NCBI RefSeq assembly: GCF_000397205.1
Contig: NC_021237.1
Location: 5,377,501-5,441,500 of the forward strand
Length of the DNA stretch: 64,000 nt
Direction of reading: 5' to 3'
DNA from: Pseudomonas protegens CHA0
Lineage (GTDB): Bacteria; Pseudomonadota; Gammaproteobacteria; Pseudomonadales; Pseudomonadaceae
Every line of letters begins with the position of its first letter. The stretch's first letter is position 1. This document shows positions 1 to 8,675 of the stretch, one piece after another. Below the pieces are notes generated by a model, which was given only the letters and a program-made list of their open reading frames with translations, made no database searches and was not told where the DNA came from. Both the position numbers and the translations under genes were made by a program.

Positions 1-770
1 CCGTGGAGATCGTTGATGCGCTTGAAATGATCCAGGTCGATCAGCGCCAGCCCATGCACTTGCTCCTGATCCATGGCTTGCAGCTCGCGGCTGGCAATGC
101 GCAGGAAATGCCGGCGGTTGAACAGGCCGGTCAGTTCATCGGTGGCTACCAGGTCCTCCAGCTGTCGCATCATGCCTCGCAGCGTGTCCTGATGGGCCTG
201 CAAGGCAAAGCGCCGCTGGCGCATGCGTGAGCGCGAAGCCTGGACATAGGCGGCATACAGGCACATCCACACCAGCATCACCAGCAGCACGCAGACCTGC
301 AGTGCGGCCAGTTGCGGATCACCGAGGAGCAGGCGATAGCCGTCCCACAGGTTGACCGCGGCAAAGCAAAAGAAGATCAGCGCCGCGCTGCGCAGATAGG
401 CCCGGCGGGAGAGGTGAAACAGGCCGAACAGCAACGGCAGCAGGTAGAACACCAGGAACACCCCGCGGGCCTGATCCAGATGGGCCATCAGCCAGGTCTG
501 CCAGGCGATGCCCAGCACCACCTGGACTTCGGTCAGGCTGGGGTCGGCGAACTGCAGGTTGCGTCCGCTGACGAACACCCAGCACAGCAGCGCCTGGCTG
601 GCCAGCACCAGGCCAGTGCCCAGCAGCGCGCTGCCGCTCGAAGCACGGGAATGCCCCGTGACGACGGCCAGCCAGAACAGCAGCAGGATCAGTGCGTAAG
701 TGCCCGCGGCAATGGCGAAGCGCTTGAATAACAGGCTCTGGATGGCTTTATGGGTCAATCGTTGACTCAC
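1..770 (-). CDS. sadC: Membrane diguanylate cyclase, SadC-like (3' end cut by window)
   Basis: Makes cyclic-di-GMP at the inner membrane. The first ~180 residues are a run of hydrophobic helices (for example YALILLLFWLAV and VFLVFYLLPLLFGLF). A GGDEF domain then starts near residue 211 with DELTGLFNRR and continues to DLDHFKRINDLHG before the window ends, so the signature GGDEF motif itself lies outside. The start is GTG at 770; an in-frame stop at 786-788 prevents a longer protein, and no good ribosome site is visible. A multi-helix cyclase beside a class I fumarase is the arrangement I recall for P. aeruginosa sadC (PA4332-PA4333). The family is clear; the exact orthologue is inferred from context. 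Confidence 0.8.
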   Translation of the reverse strand, partial: MSQRLTHKAIQSLLFKRFAIAAGTYALILLLFWLAVVTGHSRASSGSALLGTGLVLASQALLCWVFVSGRNLQFADPSLTEVQVVLGIAWQTWLMAHLDQARGVFLVFYLLPLLFGLFHLSRRAYLRSAALIFFCFAAVNLWDGYRLLLGDPQLAALQVCVLLVMLVWMCLYAAYVQASRSRMRQRRFALQAHQDTLRGMMRQLEDLVATDELTGLFNRRHFLRIASRELQAMDQEQVHGLALIDLDHFKRINDLH

Positions 771-963
771 CGTGAGAAAGGAGGCTTAAAGAGTTTCCTA
801 CCCTGCAGGCCACTTGCCACTTTAGTGCTGAGCCCGGCAAATGACTATTCAAATTTAAAACCCCGTCGCCAGGTTTCAGCGCCGACTCAGGCAAGAACAG
901 TGCCCATCCGATGGGCGACTTTGGTTGGCCCGGCCGGCGGGTGTACCCAACCCCCAGGCGAGG

Positions 964-1060
964 TATACTGCCGCGCCTTTTTAGCGTCGCGCCAGTTGTC
1001 TGTCCGGCGTGCCTTAGAAGGTGCCTGCATCCGACCGATGCACCCAAGTGCAGGCACCTT
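964..1060 (+). promoter_or_regulatory. Fumarase leader: candidate -10 and perfect 12-bp hairpin
   Basis: The 325-base gap between sadC and the fumarase gene holds a possible -10 (TATACT, 964-969) with no convincing -35. Further down is a perfect inverted repeat, AAGGTGCCTGCA (1018-1029) and TGCAGGCACCTT (1049-1060), with a 19-base loop. If transcription starts near 976 the mRNA leader is about 120 nt and carries this hairpin about 35 nt before the start codon. There is no U-tract after it, so it is not a typical terminator. Its function is unknown. Confidence 0.45.
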
Positions 1061-1095
1061 ATTAAATGTTCCCGTCTTTTAGAGGAGCGCGACTC

Positions 1096-2619
1096 ATGAC
1101 CGTGATCAAGCAAGACGACCTGATTCAGAGCGTTGCCGACGCCCTGCAGTTCATTTCCTACTACCACCCCGTGGACTTCATCCAGGCGATGCACGAGGCC
1201 TACCTGCGGGAAGAATCGCCGGCTGCCCGTGATTCCATAGCGCAGATCCTGATCAACTCGCGCATGTGTGCCACCGGCCACCGGCCGATCTGCCAGGACA
1301 CCGGCATCGTCACGGTATTCGTGCGCGTGGGCATGGACGTGCGCTGGGACGGCGCCACCATGAGCCTGGACGACATGATCAACGAGGGCGTGCGTCGCGC
1401 CTACAACCTGCCGGAAAACGTCCTGCGCGCCTCCATCCTGGCCGACCCGGCAGGTAGCAGGAAAAACACCAAGGACAACACCCCCGCGGTGATCCACTAC
1501 TCCATCGTCCCGGGCAACACCGTGGAAGTGGACGTGGCGGCCAAGGGCGGCGGCTCCGAGAACAAATCGAAGATGGCCATGCTCAACCCGTCCGACTCGA
1601 TCGTCGACTGGGTACTCAAGACCGTTCCGACCATGGGCGCCGGCTGGTGCCCACCGGGCATGCTAGGCATCGGTATCGGCGGCACCGCCGAGAAAGCGGC
1701 AGTGATGGCCAAGGAAGTGTTGATGGAATCCATCGACATCCACGAGCTCAAGGCCCGTGGCCCGCAGAACCGCATCGAAGAGATCCGCCTGGAGCTGTTC
1801 GAGAAGGTCAACCAGCTGGGCATCGGCGCCCAGGGCCTCGGTGGCCTGACCACCGTGCTCGACGTGAAGATCATGGACTACCCGACCCACGCCGCTTCCC
1901 TGCCGGTGTGCATGATCCCCAACTGCGCCGCCACCCGTCACGCGCACTTCGTACTGGATGGCTCCGGCCCGGCGAGCCTGGAAGCGCCACCGCTGGACGC
2001 CTACCCGGAAATCGTCTGGGAAGCCGGCCCGTCGGCCCGTCGGGTCAACCTCGACACCCTGACCCCGGAAGAAGTGCAAAGCTGGAAGCCGGGCGAAACC
2101 GTACTGCTCAACGGCAAGATGCTCACCGGCCGCGACGCTGCGCACAAACGCATGGTCGAGATGCTGAACAAAGGCGAAACCCTGCCGGTGGACCTCAAGG
2201 GTCGCTTCATCTACTACGTCGGCCCGGTCGATCCGGTCGGTGACGAAGTGGTCGGCCCGGCTGGCCCGACCACCGCCACGCGGATGGACAAGTTCACCCG
2301 CCAGATCCTCGAGCAGACCGGCCTGCTGGGCATGATCGGCAAGTCCGAGCGCGGCCCGACCGCGATCGAAGCGATCAAGGACAACAAGGCCGTGTACCTG
2401 ATGGCCGTCGGCGGTGCTGCCTACCTGGTAGCCCAGGCGATCAAGAAGTCCAAGGTCCTGGCCTTTGCCGAACTGGGCATGGAAGCGATCTACGAATTCG
2501 AGGTCAAGGACATGCCGGTGACCGTCGCCGTCGACAGCAAGGGCGAGTCGGTGCACATCACAGGTCCCGCCATCTGGCAGAAGAAGATCAGTGACAGCCT
2601 GGCGGTAGAAGTGCAGTAA
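1096..2619 (+). CDS. Class I (iron-sulfur) fumarate hydratase
   Basis: Interconverts fumarate and L-malate in the TCA cycle using an oxygen-sensitive [4Fe-4S] cluster. The 507-residue protein has the class I layout: an N-terminal Fe-S hydro-lyase domain with the cysteine segments SRMCATGHRPICQDTG, GAGWCPPGMLG and MIPNCAATRHAHF, and a C-terminal beta domain with GPAGPTTATRMDKF and FAELGMEAIYEFEVKDMPV. The start ATG at 1096 follows AGAGGAGC at a good distance. An upstream in-frame ATG at 1066 overlaps the leader and lacks a ribosome site. The gene is monocistronic, with a hairpin terminator downstream. It is unrelated in sequence to class II FumC. Confidence 0.95.
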   Translation: MTVIKQDDLIQSVADALQFISYYHPVDFIQAMHEAYLREESPAARDSIAQILINSRMCATGHRPICQDTGIVTVFVRVGMDVRWDGATMSLDDMINEGVRRAYNLPENVLRASILADPAGSRKNTKDNTPAVIHYSIVPGNTVEVDVAAKGGGSENKSKMAMLNPSDSIVDWVLKTVPTMGAGWCPPGMLGIGIGGTAEKAAVMAKEVLMESIDIHELKARGPQNRIEEIRLELFEKVNQLGIGAQGLGGLTTVLDVKIMDYPTHAASLPVCMIPNCAATRHAHFVLDGSGPASLEAPPLDAYPEIVWEAGPSARRVNLDTLTPEEVQSWKPGETVLLNGKMLTGRDAAHKRMVEMLNKGETLPVDLKGRFIYYVGPVDPVGDEVVGPAGPTTATRMDKFTRQILEQTGLLGMIGKSERGPTAIEAIKDNKAVYLMAVGGAAYLVAQAIKKSKVLAFAELGMEAIYEFEVKDMPVTVAVDSKGESVHITGPAIWQKKISDSLAVEVQ

Positions 2620-2641
2620 GCCCTTCCTCCGTTCGGCCCAG

Positions 2642-2680
2642 GCGGCGGTGCTGTTCATTGAATGGCCCGCCGCTTTTTTT
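2642..2680 (+). terminator. Intrinsic terminator of fumarase gene
   Basis: GCGGCGG (2642-2648) pairs with CCGCCGC (2667-2673) and is followed directly by seven T (2674-2680). Confidence 0.85.
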
Positions 2681-2772
2681 ATGCACCGCCCTTTCCCGAC
2701 ACTGTCCGCGATCAACGTTAGCCCCGGCGCTCATGCTATCGTTCCCGCCCCCATTGCAGCCTGCCCCGACTC

Positions 2773-4539
2773 ATGGCCCAGATCTCTCGCCCCCTCCGCT
2801 TGACGTTCTATATCCTGGTGATTCTTGCTGGCACCGTGCTCAGCGCCGGCCTGGCCATGCGCCATGCAGAACGGCAGACGCTGGTGGAGGAAGCCGCCCG
2901 TGCCAATGAGCAGTTGGGGCTGTATGCCAACTCGCTGCATACCCTGATCGAACGCTATCGCGCCCTGCCGGCGGTCCTGGCCCTGGACCCGGAACTGCGC
3001 GCGGCGCTGCAGGGGCCGGTGGCCACCGAAACCCAGGACGCATTGAACCGCAAGCTGGAAAAGATCAATGGCGCGGCCCGCTCCTCGACCCTGGAGCTGC
3101 TGAACCATGAGGGCCTGGCCGTGGCCGCCAGCAACTGGCGCCTGCCCAGCAGCTACGTGGGCCACAACTACGGCTTTCGCCCCTACTTCAAGCAGACCCG
3201 CAGCCAGGGCAGCGGGCGCTTCTACGCGGTGGGCGTGACCAGCGGCATCCCGGGGTATTTCCTGGCCAGCGCAGTCAAGGCCGACAACCAGGACTTCCTC
3301 GGGGCCATGGTGGTGAAGCTGGAATTCCCCGAGCTGGAACATGAATGGAGCCAGGGCAACGACACCCTGCTGGTCAGCGATGCCCGGGGCATTGTGTTCA
3401 TCGCCAACCAGCCAGGCTGGCGCTACCGGCACTTGCAGCCGCTGTCGAGCAACGACCTGGAAGAAATCAAGCTCACCCGCCAGTACGACAAACAGCCCCT
3501 GACCCCGCTGCAGCACCAGACGCTGCAACGCTTTGACGACAACAGCAGCCTGGCCCGGGTCGAAGGCCCCGAGGGCCGCGCCAGCTACCTCTGGGAGTCC
3601 CTGCCGTTGGCCGCCGAAGGCTGGACCCTGCACCTGCTGCGCAAACCGCCGAATGCCTTCGAGGAAACCCGCAATGCCGGGCTTGCCGCCGCCGGTGCCT
3701 GGCTGACCCTGGTGTTCCTGCTGCTGTTCCTCAACCAGCGCTGGCGCCTGGGGAAAGTCCGCCAGCGCAATCGCCAGGAGCTGGAGCAACTGGTGGAGGA
3801 ACGTACCCGCGATCTGCGCACCGCCCAGGAAGGCCTGGTGCAATCGGCCAAGCTCGCGGCCCTGGGGCAGATGTCCGCCGCCCTGGCCCACGAAATCAAC
3901 CAGCCCCTGACCACCCAGCGCATGCAGCTGGCAACCCTCAGGCTGTTGCTGGATCACGGCAGGGTGGACGAAGCCTACAAAGCCCTGCGCCCACTGGACG
4001 ACATGCTGACCCGCATGGCCGCCCTCACCAGCCATCTCAAGACCTTCGCCCGCAAGAGCCCCAGTGGCCTGCGAGAACGCCTGGACCTGACCGCTGTGGT
4101 GGACCAGTCGCTGCACTTGCTGGAAGCCCGGCTGCGTGCTGAAGACGTCGAAGTGGTGCTGCAACTGACCCGCCCAGCCTGGGTCCGGGGCGACGCCATC
4201 CGCCTGGAACAGGTGCTGATCAACCTGCTGCGCAATGCCCTGGACGCCATGCAGGACAAACCGCACAAGCGCCTGGAGATCAGTCTCGAAGCCGAAGACC
4301 AGCTCTGGCAACTGCGGGTGGCCGACAACGGCGGCGGCATTGCCGAGGAACACTTGCTGAGCGTCTTCGATCCATTCTTCACCACCAAACCGGTGGGTGA
4401 TGGCCTGGGGCTGGGGCTGGCGGTGTCCTATGCCATAGTCCACGAGCTGGGTGGCCGCCTGAGCGTGGCCAACCAGGAGCAAGGGGCGGTGTTCACCCTG
4501 AGCCTGCCCATCGACCTGGAGGCCCATATCCAATGCTGA
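2773..4539 (+). CDS. DctB-family sensor histidine kinase
   Basis: Membrane sensor kinase for a C4- or C5-dicarboxylate. It has 588 residues: an N-terminal helix (LTFYILVILAGTVLSAGLA), a large periplasmic double-Cache-like region to about residue 300, a second helix (AAGAWLTLVFLLLFLNQ), a coiled-coil linker, a HisKA domain with the phospho-acceptor in ALAHEINQPL (about residue 375), and an ATPase domain with INLLRNALDA, DNGGGIAEE and GLGLGLAVSYAIV. It overlaps the response-regulator gene by 7 bases, so the two are co-translated. The permease gene downstream suggests the ligand is alpha-ketoglutarate, which would make it comparable to MifS of P. aeruginosa; DctB with another dicarboxylate is the alternative. 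Confidence 0.88.
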   Translation: MAQISRPLRLTFYILVILAGTVLSAGLAMRHAERQTLVEEAARANEQLGLYANSLHTLIERYRALPAVLALDPELRAALQGPVATETQDALNRKLEKINGAARSSTLELLNHEGLAVAASNWRLPSSYVGHNYGFRPYFKQTRSQGSGRFYAVGVTSGIPGYFLASAVKADNQDFLGAMVVKLEFPELEHEWSQGNDTLLVSDARGIVFIANQPGWRYRHLQPLSSNDLEEIKLTRQYDKQPLTPLQHQTLQRFDDNSSLARVEGPEGRASYLWESLPLAAEGWTLHLLRKPPNAFEETRNAGLAAAGAWLTLVFLLLFLNQRWRLGKVRQRNRQELEQLVEERTRDLRTAQEGLVQSAKLAALGQMSAALAHEINQPLTTQRMQLATLRLLLDHGRVDEAYKALRPLDDMLTRMAALTSHLKTFARKSPSGLRERLDLTAVVDQSLHLLEARLRAEDVEVVLQLTRPAWVRGDAIRLEQVLINLLRNALDAMQDKPHKRLEISLEAEDQLWQLRVADNGGGIAEEHLLSVFDPFFTTKPVGDGLGLGLAVSYAIVHELGGRLSVANQEQGAVFTLSLPIDLEAHIQC

Positions 4540-5867
4540 ACTCAGTGATCGTGGTGGACGACGAAGCCAGCATCCGTACCGCCGTCGAGCAGTGGCTGAG
4601 CCTGTCGGGCTTCGAGGTCCAGCTGTTCAGCCGGGCCGAGGACTGTCTGGCGCAACTGCCGAAGAACTTTCCCGGGGTGATCCTCAGTGATGTGCGCATG
4701 CCCGGCATCAGTGGCCTGGAACTGCTGGCCCAGGTCCAGCGCCTGGACCCGGACCTGCCGATCATCCTGCTCACAGGCCACGGCGATGTGCCCATGGCGG
4801 TGGAAGCCATGCGCGACGGGGCCTACGACTTCCTGGAAAAACCCTTCAGCCCCGACACCCTGCTCAGCAGCCTGCGCCGGGCCCTGGACAAGCGCCGCCT
4901 GGTCCTGGAAAACCGCCGCCTGCACCAACAGGCCGACAGCCGGGCCAAGCTCGACGCCACCTTGCTGGGGGTCTCCAGGGCCTTGCAGACCCTGCGCCGC
5001 CAGGTACTGGAACTGGCAGCCCTGCCGGTCAACGTGCTGATCCGCGGCGAGACCGGCAGCGGCAAAGAACTGATTGCCCGCTGCCTGCACGACTTCGGCC
5101 CGCGGGCCGGCAAGCCCTTCGTCGCCCTGAACTGCGCGGCGATCCCCGAGCAGTTGTTCGAGGCCGAGCTGTTCGGCCATGAAAGCGGCGCCTTCACCGG
5201 CGCCCAGGGCAAACGCATCGGCAAGCTGGAATACGCCGACGGCGGCACGCTGTTTCTCGACGAGATCGAAAGCATGCCCCTGGCCCAGCAGGTCAAGCTG
5301 CTGCGGGTGTTGCAGGAGCAGAAGCTGGAACGCCTGGGTTCCAACCAGAGCATCAAGGTCGACCTGCGGATCATCGCCGCCACCAAGCCCGACCTGCTGG
5401 ACGAGGCCCGTGCCGGGCGTTTCCGTGAAGACCTGGCCTACCGCCTGACCGTGGCTGAACTGCGCCTGCCACCATTGCGCGAGCGCCGCGAGGACATCCC
5501 ACTGCTCTACGAGCACTTTGCCCAGAATGCCGGGGAACGCCTGGGGCGCAGCGTCGCGCCCTTGAGCGGCGCGCAACTGAGCCGCCTGCTCAGCCACGAC
5601 TGGCCGGGCAACGTGCGCGAGCTGGCCAACGCCGCCGAGCGCCAGGTGCTGGGCCTGGGCGAGCCGGAACCCGACGCCATCGAACCCGGCCAGTCCCTGG
5701 CGGCGCAGCAGGAAGCCTTCGAGGCCCAATGCCTGCGCGCGGCCCTGAGCCGGCACAAGGGTGATATCAAGGCGGTGCTCAACGAGCTGCAACTGCCCCG
5801 CCGGACTCTTAACGAAAAGATGCAGCGCCATGGACTGACCAGGGAACAGTTCCTCAAGGAGGAGTAA
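4533..5867 (+). CDS. DctD/MifR-type sigma-54 response regulator
   Basis: NtrC-family activator of 444 residues. The receiver domain has the acidic pair VDDE, phospho-acceptor Asp in ILSDVRMPG (about 54) and the conserved Lys in FLEKPFSP. The AAA+ domain has Walker A GETGSGKE (about 171), the sigma-54-contacting loop GAFTGA, and Walker B GGTLFLDEIE. A Fis-type helix-turn-helix lies at the C-terminus (HKGDIKAVLNELQLPRRTL). Translation is coupled to the kinase (start inside its last codons). A DctD-like binding palindrome and a sigma-54 promoter immediately downstream point to control of the adjacent permease. Confidence 0.92.
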   Translation: MLNSVIVVDDEASIRTAVEQWLSLSGFEVQLFSRAEDCLAQLPKNFPGVILSDVRMPGISGLELLAQVQRLDPDLPIILLTGHGDVPMAVEAMRDGAYDFLEKPFSPDTLLSSLRRALDKRRLVLENRRLHQQADSRAKLDATLLGVSRALQTLRRQVLELAALPVNVLIRGETGSGKELIARCLHDFGPRAGKPFVALNCAAIPEQLFEAELFGHESGAFTGAQGKRIGKLEYADGGTLFLDEIESMPLAQQVKLLRVLQEQKLERLGSNQSIKVDLRIIAATKPDLLDEARAGRFREDLAYRLTVAELRLPPLRERREDIPLLYEHFAQNAGERLGRSVAPLSGAQLSRLLSHDWPGNVRELANAAERQVLGLGEPEPDAIEPGQSLAAQQEAFEAQCLRAALSRHKGDIKAVLNELQLPRRTLNEKMQRHGLTREQFLKEE

Positions 5868-5960
5868 CCCCTATAGGACCCGGCTTGCCGGAGAATCAGC
5901 CCTCAAGCCCGGCCCCCCATCGACGCCTTCGCCCACATGCCCAGGGGCACGGCCGCTTTC

Positions 5961-6066
5961 GGCAATTTCCCGCTTACCCGCAAGGTGCCGATAGGCGGAT
6001 TTCCGCTCATCACTCCCGCCTCCCCCCCTCTAGCCCGGGCTTCTCGCCCTTGGCACAGGTCCTGCT
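5961..6066 (+). promoter_or_regulatory. Sigma-54 promoter with DctD-type upstream sites before the permease
   Basis: A sigma-54 promoter TGGCACAGGTCCTGCT lies at 6051-6066, with GG and GC 11 bases apart as required, giving a start near 6077. Upstream, the palindrome GCGGATTTCCGC (5995-6006) is the complement of GCGGAAATCCGC, the core of the DctD site as I remember it from Rhizobium dctA. A weaker copy, GGCAATTTCCCGC (5961-5973), is centred about 33 bp further up, close to three helical turns. The two sites and the promoter fill most of the 260-base gap. Confidence 0.75.
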
Positions 6067-6127
6067 ATAGCCCCAGCAGGCTGCGCTCGCGCGCACTCCA
6101 CAAAAACAATGAATAGAAGGGTCCTTC

Positions 6128-7450
6128 ATGGATATCTCTAATACCCTGCCTGCCGGGTCGGCGGCTGCGCCCGCCACAGAAAAGACCACCGCCAGCCGCC
6201 TTAAGTCGATCTTCAGCGGTTCCGTGGGCAACATGGTCGAGTGGTACGACTGGTACGTCTACGCCGCCTTCTCGCTGTACTTCGCCAAAGTCTTCTTCCC
6301 CAAGGGCGACACCACTGCCCAACTGCTGAACACCGCCGCGATCTTCGCCGTGGGCTTCCTGATGCGCCCGATCGGTGGCTGGCTGATGGGGCTGTATGCC
6401 GACCGCAAAGGGCGTAAGGCCGCCTTGATGGCCTCGGTGCTGCTGATGTGCTTCGGCTCGCTGATCATCGCCCTGACCCCGGGTTACGAAACCATCGGCG
6501 TCGGCGCCCCCATCCTGCTGGTGCTGGCGCGCCTGATGCAGGGCCTGTCGGTAGGCGGTGAATACGGTACCTCGGCCACCTACCTCAGCGAGATGGCGAC
6601 CAAGGAACGTCGTGGCTTCTTCTCCAGCTTCCAGTACGTGACCCTGATCTCCGGCCAGCTCATCGCCCTGGCGGTGCTGATCGTGCTGCAGAACATTCTG
6701 ACCACCGAGGAACTGCAGTCCTGGGGCTGGCGGATTCCGTTCGGCATCGGTGCCCTCTGCGCCGTGGTAGCCCTGTACCTGCGTCGCGGCATGGAAGAAA
6801 CCGAGTCCTTCACCAAGAAGAAGGAAAAGCCCAAGGAAAGCCTGATGCGCACCCTGATGCGTCATCCCAAGGAGTTGATGACCGTGGTCGGCCTGACCAT
6901 GGGCGGCACCCTGGCCTTCTATACCTACACCACCTACATGCAGAAATACCTGGTGAACACTGTCGGCATGAGCATCTCCGACTCCACCACCATTTCCGCC
7001 GCCACGCTGTTCCTGTTCATGTGCCTGCAACCGGTGATCGGTGCTCTCTCGGACAAGGTTGGCCGGCGCCCGATCCTGATTGCCTTCGGTATCCTCGGCA
7101 CCCTGTTCACCGTGCCGATCCTCACCACCCTGCACACCATCCAGACCTGGTGGGGCGCGTTCTTCCTGATCATGGCGGCGCTGATCATCGTCAGCGGCTA
7201 CACCTCGATCAACGCGGTGGTCAAGGCCGAGCTGTTCCCTACGGAAATCCGCGCCCTGGGCGTGGGCCTGCCGTACGCACTGACCGTGTCGATCTTCGGC
7301 GGTACCGCCGAATACATCGCCCTGTGGTTCAAGAGCATCGGCATGGAAACCGGCTACTACTGGTACGTCACCGCCTGCATCGCCTGTTCGCTGCTGGTCT
7401 ACGCGACCATGAAAGACACCCGCAAGCATTCGCGGATCGAGACTGACTGA
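6128..7450 (+). CDS. kgtP: Alpha-ketoglutarate permease, KgtP-like MFS symporter
   Basis: Proton-coupled uptake of alpha-ketoglutarate across the inner membrane. The 440-residue protein has 12 predicted helices of the metabolite:H+ symporter family, with SGSVGNMVEWYDWYVYA at the start of helix 1, the loop motif YADRKGRKAALM between helices 2 and 3, and LSVGGEYGTSATYLSE in helix 4. The start at 6128 follows AGAAGGG. It lies behind a two-component pair and a sigma-54 promoter, so induction by its own substrate through that pair is the natural inference. The substrate is assigned from similarity to KgtP/PcaT and could be a related organic acid. Confidence 0.88.
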   Translation: MDISNTLPAGSAAAPATEKTTASRLKSIFSGSVGNMVEWYDWYVYAAFSLYFAKVFFPKGDTTAQLLNTAAIFAVGFLMRPIGGWLMGLYADRKGRKAALMASVLLMCFGSLIIALTPGYETIGVGAPILLVLARLMQGLSVGGEYGTSATYLSEMATKERRGFFSSFQYVTLISGQLIALAVLIVLQNILTTEELQSWGWRIPFGIGALCAVVALYLRRGMEETESFTKKKEKPKESLMRTLMRHPKELMTVVGLTMGGTLAFYTYTTYMQKYLVNTVGMSISDSTTISAATLFLFMCLQPVIGALSDKVGRRPILIAFGILGTLFTVPILTTLHTIQTWWGAFFLIMAALIIVSGYTSINAVVKAELFPTEIRALGVGLPYALTVSIFGGTAEYIALWFKSIGMETGYYWYVTACIACSLLVYATMKDTRKHSRIETD

Positions 7451-7460
7451 AAACAACAAC

Positions 7461-7487
7461 GCCCGGGTGCAAGGCCCGGGCGCTTTT
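7461..7487 (+). terminator. Intrinsic terminator of kgtP
   Basis: GCCCGGG (7461-7467) pairs with CCCGGGC (7475-7481), followed by GC and four T. Confidence 0.7.
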
Positions 7488-7505
7488 CGCAATCTGTGGG
7501 GAAGC

Positions 7506-7530
7506 TTTCGCCGGCAAGCCGGCTCCTACA
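7506..7530. repeat. REP element (single copy)
   Basis: The Pseudomonas REP core TTCGCCGGCAAGCCGGCTCC followed by TACA; the same sequence recurs as an inverted pair at 46080-46141. Confidence 0.8.
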
Positions 7531-7543
7531 GAGGCTGTACAGG

Positions 7544-8299
7544 TCAGGAAAGTTCGGCTGCGCCCTGGCGCCCATCGCGGTTCTGGGCCCAGGCCGCCCC
7601 CACGATCATCACCAGCAGGATTCCCGCCAATACCGCCGACGAGCCGATGGTGCCGAAATCCAGGCCGCCTTTTTCGTGGGGTTTGGTGAGGAAGTCGCCC
7701 AAGGTTGCGCCGAACGGCCGGGTCAATACGAAAGCGACCCAGAACAACAGCACCGACGAGAGCCTGGTGAAGTACTTGAGCAGCACCACCACGGCGATGG
7801 TCAAGCCGATCAACAGCGCCCCGCCGGCAAAGCCCAGCCCCGAATCGTCCGCCAGGTAGTCGCCGAGGGCGGTGCCCAGGGTGTTGGAAAACAGGATCGC
7901 CATCCAATAGAACATCTCGCCGCGAAAGGTCTGGATCTTGTTGACGTTCAGCGAGTCGCCACTCAGACGCCAGAGCGCGAAGATCGCCAGCAGAATACCG
8001 ATCAGGATCAACGAGCCACTGGCATAGCCCAGGCCCAGGGTGCGGTCCATGAAATCCGACATGGTGGTGCCGGCGGTACTGGTGGAGAGGATCACGATCC
8101 AGTACAGCACCGGGTTGTAGGTCTTGGACCACAGCTGGGTGACCAGGGTCAGCAGGAACACACTGATCAGAATCATCGAGCTGATGGCATAACCCACATT
8201 CAGGGTCATCGACAGCAGGTCCCCCGCTGTTTCGCCGAGGGTGGTCGCGCAGATTTTCATGACCCAGAAGGCCAGGGTGATCTGGGGTAGCTTGTTCAT
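7544..8299 (-). CDS. COG4705-type membrane protein with four GxxxGD repeats
   Basis: Integral membrane protein of 251 residues with about eight hydrophobic helices. Four similar segments recur: TLGETAGDLLS, TAGTTMSDFMD, TLGTALGDYLA and PFGATLGDFLT. Each places a Gly-x-Thr/Ala and a buried Asp near the end of a helix, which suggests a repeated two-helix unit and possibly an ion pathway. The family is uncharacterised as far as I know. The start ATG at 8299 (MNKLPQITLAF) is preferred over an upstream in-frame codon at 8329 because GGAG lies 11 bases before it. It converges on kgtP. Confidence 0.8.
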   Translation of the reverse strand: MNKLPQITLAFWVMKICATTLGETAGDLLSMTLNVGYAISSMILISVFLLTLVTQLWSKTYNPVLYWIVILSTSTAGTTMSDFMDRTLGLGYASGSLILIGILLAIFALWRLSGDSLNVNKIQTFRGEMFYWMAILFSNTLGTALGDYLADDSGLGFAGGALLIGLTIAVVVLLKYFTRLSSVLLFWVAFVLTRPFGATLGDFLTKPHEKGGLDFGTIGSSAVLAGILLVMIVGAAWAQNRDGRQGAAELS

Positions 8300-8675
8300 T
8301 CGCAAAGGTGCTCCAAAGGTCGCATTCAAGGCGGCCTGTCTATGGACTGCAGGCCTGCGCGGAGGCTGAACGTCAAGGGGTGAAAAACAGGTAAGGCGCG
8401 GATGAAAAAATCGTTGAAATATTTTCTTACAAGCAATCTGCTCAATTAATGATCAGTTAATGCTGGATGCATAGCCTGCTAATGAATCCAAGTGGGTACT
8501 TGGCTCTTCTATGCAGTGAGGCTTGAACGCGGTATTTGGCGGCGAGGGCCGACCTAATAAATATCGATAAAGCAGATATTTATAAGCATTAATTTGCGCT
8601 TTTATATCAACTTTACCGGAGTAGGATTCATACCAAGCCCAACGCATTCATCTCAACGAACCCGGAGTCACCATC
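8300..8675. other. Intergenic region upstream of the tandem-repeat gene
   Basis: A 376-base gap; 8400-8640 is clearly more AT-rich than its surroundings and probably carries promoters for both flanking, divergent genes. I could not pick a confident -35/-10 pair. A 64-codon frame on the minus strand (8453-8647) has no ribosome site or recognisable features and was not called. Confidence 0.5.

Noticed and set aside
748..1497. Long minus-strand open frame over the fumarase start region
   Set aside because: It runs antisense to the conserved fumarase N-terminus and crosses the leader; the translation has no recognisable domain and is a GC-rich shadow.
2731..4533. 600-codon open frame antisense to the dctB-type kinase
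   Set aside because: Low-complexity Gln/Gly/His-rich composition typical of the antisense frame of a high-GC gene; the sense frame encodes a complete histidine kinase.
8453..8647. 64-codon minus-strand frame in the AT-rich gap
   Set aside because: No ribosome site, no hydrophobic or conserved pattern, and it lies in the probable promoter region of the repeat gene.
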